DNA from: Bifidobacterium sp. ESL0728
GTDB taxonomy: Bacteria; Actinomycetota; Actinomycetes; Actinomycetales; Bifidobacteriaceae
Direction of reading: 5' to 3'
Assembly: GCF_029392015.1 (NCBI RefSeq)
Contig: NZ_CP113925.1
Coordinates: 186,001-250,000 of the forward strand
DNA: 64,000 nt
This document shows positions 15,601 to 21,600 of this stretch, one piece after another (position 1 is the first letter of the stretch; every line of letters starts with the position of its first letter). The position numbers and the translations under genes were made by a program. A model generated the notes under the pieces. The model searched no databases. It was not told the origin of the DNA and was given only the letters and a program-made list of their open reading frames with translations.

Positions 15601-18600
15601 TGCCATACAACAGCACTCTCGGTCGTCCGGCCGCTCCCACCAGGGACGGCTACCGGTTCGCCGGCTGGTTCGCCGGTGCCAACGACCTTGACTCCGACGG
15701 CAAGCCTGCGAAGGATGCCAAGGCCTGGAAGTTCAGCGATCAGGCCGACGCCGACAAGGTGACAGGCGTCACCACGTTGACGGCTGGCTGGATCAAGCAG
15801 GTCACGGTCACCTTCGATACCGGTGACGGCGGTTCCTCGGTCAATCCGCAGACCTTCGACACCGGCAGCAAGGCCACAAGGCCCGGCAAGCCGACGCGCG
15901 ACCATTACGACTTCGGCGATTGGTACCTGTCGACCGATCTTGACGAAAGCGGCAAGCCCGCCAACGGCAAGCATCCGTTCGACTTTGCCAACACCAAGGT
16001 CGAGGGCGACATCACGCTCAAGGCCACATGGACGCCGAAGAAGTACACGGTCACTTTCGATACAGGCGAGGGCGGTTCCGCGGTTCCTTCGAAGAGCGTC
16101 GATTACAACAGCACCGTCAAGAAGCCGGCGCAGGATCCGACACGCGACGGCTACCGCTTCGACAAGTGGCAGCAAGACGGCATGGATTACAATTTCGACT
16201 CCCCGGTGACTGAGGACATCACGCTCAAGGCCACTTGGGTCAAGGTCTGGAAGGTCAGCTTCGACACCGACGGCGGCAACGCCATCGATCCGGTGACTGT
16301 GGACGACGGCACCCCTGTCGGCGCTCGCAAGCCGGCCGATCCGAAGAAGGCCGGTTACAAGTTCGACAAGTGGCAGCACAACGGTACGGACTTCGATCTT
16401 GACGCCGACAATGTGACGGACAACATCACGCTGAAGGCCACCTGGCGCAAGGCGCACACGGTGCAGTTCATCACCGGCGCCGGTGCTTCGCACGTCGATG
16501 ACCAGCCGGTTGTCGACGGCGATAATGCCACCAAGCCCGAAACCGATCCGACCCGCAACCATTACAGCTTCGGCGGCTGGTTCGTCTCGGCTGACGATGG
16601 TGCTGCTGCGTTCGACTTCGAGCACACCCCGATCACGCAGGACACCAAGATCTACGCCCATTGGAACGCCGATGAGCTCACGGTGACCTTCACCGATCCC
16701 AGCGGCCAAACCACCACCGAGGCGAAGACGGTCGGCTACGGCAAGACCATCACCGAGCCTGGCGCTCCGGTGCGTGACGGCTGGCACTTCGACGGCTGGT
16801 ACACCAAGGCCGATGGCGGCGACAAGGTCACCTTCCCCTACAAGGTGAGCGCCAACGTCGAGTTCTTCGCCCACTGGACCCAGCAGTTCAAGGTCTCCTT
16901 CGACCTCAATGGCGACAACGACGACCCGGCCAAGGCCGGTGACGGCTCGAACGCCGAGGCCGACCAGCAGGTGCTGAAGGACGGCTTCGCCTCGAAGCCC
17001 AAGGATCCGACTCGTCCGCACTATGACTTCGCGGGCTGGTTCGATGCCAAGGACGGCGGCACGAAGTTCGACTTCGACAGCCACGCGATTGACGCCGATA
17101 CGCCTCTCTTCGCCCATTGGACAGCGAAGAGCTACGACGTGACGTTCAAGACCGGTGGCGGTTCCGTGGTGGATACGCAGTCGGTGACCTATAAGGGCCA
17201 CGCCAAGCGTCCGACCAAGAATCCGACGAAGTCCGGCGGCTACCGCTTCGACGATTGGTATGTCTCGGCTGACGATGCTGCGGGCAAGTTCGACTTCGAA
17301 CACACCGCGATCACCGGACCCACCGAGGTCTATGCCCACTGGATCAAGCAGGTCACGGTCACCTTCGATTCCAACGGCGGCACCAGTGTTGACAAGCAGA
17401 CGTTCGACGTCAATGGCAAGGCATCCAAGCCTGGCGATCCGACCAAGGAGAACTCCGAGTTCGACGGCTGGTACAAGCTGGAGTCCGGCACCCCGAGTTC
17501 GACGCAATGGAACTTCGATCTTGCCGTTACCGGCGACATGACCCTGCAGGCCAAGTGGAGGAGCGCCACCACCTATAAGGTGGACTTCGACACCGACGGC
17601 GGCTCCACGATTGACCCGCAGTATGTGGTCAGCGGCAAGAAGGCCAGCAAGCCTGAAGACCCGAAGAAGACCGGTTACGACTTCAAGGGTTGGTTCGTCT
17701 CGAAGGACGCTGGTTCCGACCAGTTCGACTTCGACAACACTTCCATCACCCAGGCCACCACGGTCTACGCCCATTGGAAGGCCAGCTCGTACACGGTTAC
17801 GTATGTCACCGGTGACGGAGCCTCCGCGGCCCCGACATCCGATCCGGTTGGTTACAATGCGACACTCGACAATCCTGGCGACCCGACGAAGGACGACTAC
17901 CGGTTCGCCGGTTGGTACGCCAACGCCGGCGACCTCAACGCCGACGGCTCGCCGAAGGACGAGTCGAAGGCCTGGAAGTTCAGCGACCAAGGCGAATCCG
18001 CCGACAAGGTGACGGCCAACGTCACGCTGACGGCCGGCTGGGTCAGGCAGGTCAAGGTCACGTTCAGGTCCAACGGCGGTTCCGATGTCACTTCGCCCGA
18101 TGCGTTCGACGCGGGCAAGAAGGTCAGCAAGCCGAAGGACCCGACGCGCGATGGCTATACTTTCGCGGGCTGGTTCAAGTCGGAGAACGGTTCCGATGTC
18201 TTCGACTTCAGCAAGCCTGTCATGCAAAGCGTCACGCTCTACGCCCACTGGACGAAGAACGAGACGCCCGCTCCCAGCGAGTTCCTTGTGAGCTTCGACG
18301 CGAACGGCGGCTCCGGTGCCCCGGCTCCGCAGGCGACAATCGACCACAAGTTGGCTAGCGTGCCCAACGGCCCGACCACGGCTCCTGACGGCAAGGAATT
18401 CGACGGCTGGTACACGCGCAAGGTCGGTGGCAAGTCCGTCACTACATCGTCCGTATTCACGCAGAACACGACGGTCTACGCCCACTGGAAGAACTCGTCT
18501 TCCTCGTCGAGCGTCCCGGCCGGCCAGTTCCTCGTCAAGTTCGAAACGGGTGACGGCGCTTCGCTGGTCGCCTCGCAGAACGTGACTTCCGGCCAGAAGG

Positions 18601-21600
18601 CCACCCGTCCTGAAACCGACCCGACTCGTGCGGGCTATAGCTTCGTGGACTGGTTCAAGGCGGCCGATGGCGATGCCAAGTTCGACTTCGACACCCCGAT
18701 TACGAAGGCCACCACGGTCTACGCTCATTGGCAGAAGAACGCGACGCCCGCTCCCAGCGAGTTCCTCGTGAGCTTCGACGCGAACGGCGGTTCCGGTGCC
18801 CCTGCGGCCCAGACGACCAATGACGGAAAGCTTGCTTCCCTGCCTGATGGCCCGAGCGTCGCTCCGGAAGGCATGCGTTTCGATCACTGGTCGACGCAGC
18901 GCGAGAACGGTGATCAGGTGACTACCGACACCGTGTTCACCGAGAACACCACGGTCTATGCGATCTGGAAGCAGATTCCGGTCGAGTACCAGATTTCGTT
19001 CTATGCCAACAACGGCACCGACACCCTCCCGTACAAGACCATGCAGACCACAGACCACAAGCTGACTTCGCTGCCCGACGCGCCCACCCCGGCGCCGATC
19101 GGCAAGGAGTTCGACGCATGGTACACGGCCAAGGAAGGCGGCCAGAAGGTCACCACCAACACCGAGTTCAATGTGGACATGCCGGTCTATGCACACTGGA
19201 AGGCGCAGACCGAGGTTCCGTCCGAGGGCGAGTACACGATCACGTTCAAGCCCGCCAACGGTGGTCTTGACGCAGACTTCACTATGAACACCACCAACCA
19301 GAAGCTCGGCCAGCCGGCCGCGCCGAAGGTCCCGCTGGGTGCCGATACGTTCGATGGCTGGTTCGCGCCTGGTGCAAGCCATGCCTATGACTTCGCCAAC
19401 ACTCCGTTCACGCAAGACACGACCCTTACTGCGCACTACTCGATGAGTGCTACGGCACCCGCCGATGGTGAGCACACGGTCACCTTCGACCTGCAAGGCG
19501 GCAGAACAGCCGGCGGCGACACCTCGTTCAAGGCGTTCACTTCCGCAGGCAAGGTCGGTGAACCCACCGCCGATCAGATCGCAAGCCTCACCGCGCCGCA
19601 TGGCAAGGTGTTCCTGCACTGGTCTCAGGCGGTCGATGGCGATGGCTTCGACTTCGCCACGTCGCTCGCTGCCGACACCACGCTCTACGCGGTGTGGATG
19701 GACGAGCCGCCGGTGACGCCGGACGGTGAGTTCCTGGTCACCTATGACCCGCAGAACGGCCACGGTTCACAGGCATTCGGCAAGTCCACGGTCAACAAGT
19801 TGGCTGTCGAGCCCACCGAGTCCGAAGTGGCGGCGCTCACGGTGCCTGCTGGCAAGCAGTTCCTGCACTGGTCCGCTTCGAAGGATGGCCCGGCGTTCGA
19901 CTTCACTACGCCGCTTTCCGCCAACACCACGCTCTATGCGGTGTGGATGGCGATTCCTCCGGCTCCGTCCGACGAAGAGCTCACCGTCACCTATGACCCG
20001 CAGAACGGCCATTCGTCCGAGGCGTTTGGCAAGTCCACGTCCGGCAAGAAGGCCGTGGCTCCGACTGATGAGGAGATGTCGCAGTTCACGGTGCCGGAGG
20101 GCAAGACCTTCCGTCACTGGTCCGCGACTCCCGACGGCGAGGCGTTCGACTTCAACACCGAGCTCACCGAAGACACCACGCTCTATGCGGTGTGGATGGC
20201 GACTCCGCCTACTCCGGCTGACGGCGAGTTCCTGGTCACCTATGATCCGCAGAACGGCCATGCTTCGCAGGCCTTCGGCAAGTCCACCGCCTCCAAGAAG
20301 GCCGTGGCTCCGACCGACGAGGAAATGGGCAAGCTCACTGTTCCCGCTGGCAAGCAGTTCGATCACTGGTCCGCTTCCAAGGGTGGCACGGCGTTCGACT
20401 TCAACACCGAGCTCTCCGCTGCCACGACGCTCTACGCGGTCTGGAAGGACAAGCCCACGGCGTCCACCCAGTTCACGGTGACGTTCGAGATGGGCAACGG
20501 CCAGCCTGCTTTGAAGTCGAAAGTCCAGAACGGCAAGAAGGCCTCCAGGCCCAATACCGATCCGACGCGTGAAGGCTATACCTTCCTCGGCTGGTTCAAG
20601 CAGGCAGAGGGCGGCGCACCGTTCGACTTCGACACCCCGATTACCGGCGATATCACGGTCTACGCTCATTGGCAGAAGAACGAGACGCCCGCTGACAGCG
20701 AGTTCCTCGTGAGCTTCGATGCCAACGGCGGTTCCGGTGCTCCTGCTCCTGTGGCCACGGTCGGCGGTATGTTGCCGGTTGTTCCTGCCGGACCGAGCGT
20801 TGCTCCTGACGGCAAGTCGTTCGACGGTTGGTATACCCAGCCCTCCGACGGCGACAAGGTGACCACGTCCACCAAGTTCACTGCGAACTCGACGGTGTAC
20901 GCCCACTGGAAGACCGTCGAGGCCGCCCCTGCCGGCAAGCATACGGTGACCTTCGACACGCACGGTGGCTCGACCATCGAGCCCGAGCAGGTGGATGATG
21001 GGCAGAAGGCCACACGGCCTTCGGACCCGACATTGCCCGGATACTCGTTCCTCGGCTGGTTCAAGGCCGCCAACGGTTCCGACAAGTTCGATTTCGATGC
21101 CCCGATTACCGGCGATGTCACGGTGCACGCGCACTGGGCGGTAAACACGGTTCCTGATTCCGGCGAGTTCCTCGTGAGCTTCGACGCGAACGGTGGTTCC
21201 GGTGCTCCTGTGGCTCAGAAGACCGTTGGCAAGAAGCTTACCAACGTGCCCGACGGCCCGGCAGTCGCTCCTACCGGCAAGTCCTTCGACGGCTGGTACA
21301 CCGAGCGGTCCGGTGGCGACCAGATCACTGGCGACACCGTATTCAGCGAGAACACTACGGTGTACGCGCACTGGAAGGGTCGTCCGGAGCCCACCCCGGC
21401 TCCAACTCCTGCGCCTGCCGAGTTCAAGGTGACCTTCGATCTCAACGGTGGCATGACCGCCGCCGGCAAGACCGAATTCACCGCCGAAACGGAGAACGGC
21501 AAGATCGCCAAGCCTTCGCGCACCCTCATTGGCCCCGATGGCAAGGAGTTCAGCTATTGGTCCACCACGAAGGGCGGTGCCGAGTTCGACTTCAACACCA

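Noticed and set aside
8577..19763. A minus-strand open frame of 3,728 codons, with others at 5121-8291 and 19767-22148, opposite the giant gene
   Set aside because: All three are in codon register with the sense gene. In that register antisense stops correspond to TTA, CTA or TCA in the sense strand, codons that this GC-rich gene almost never uses. The translations are low-complexity and fit no family.
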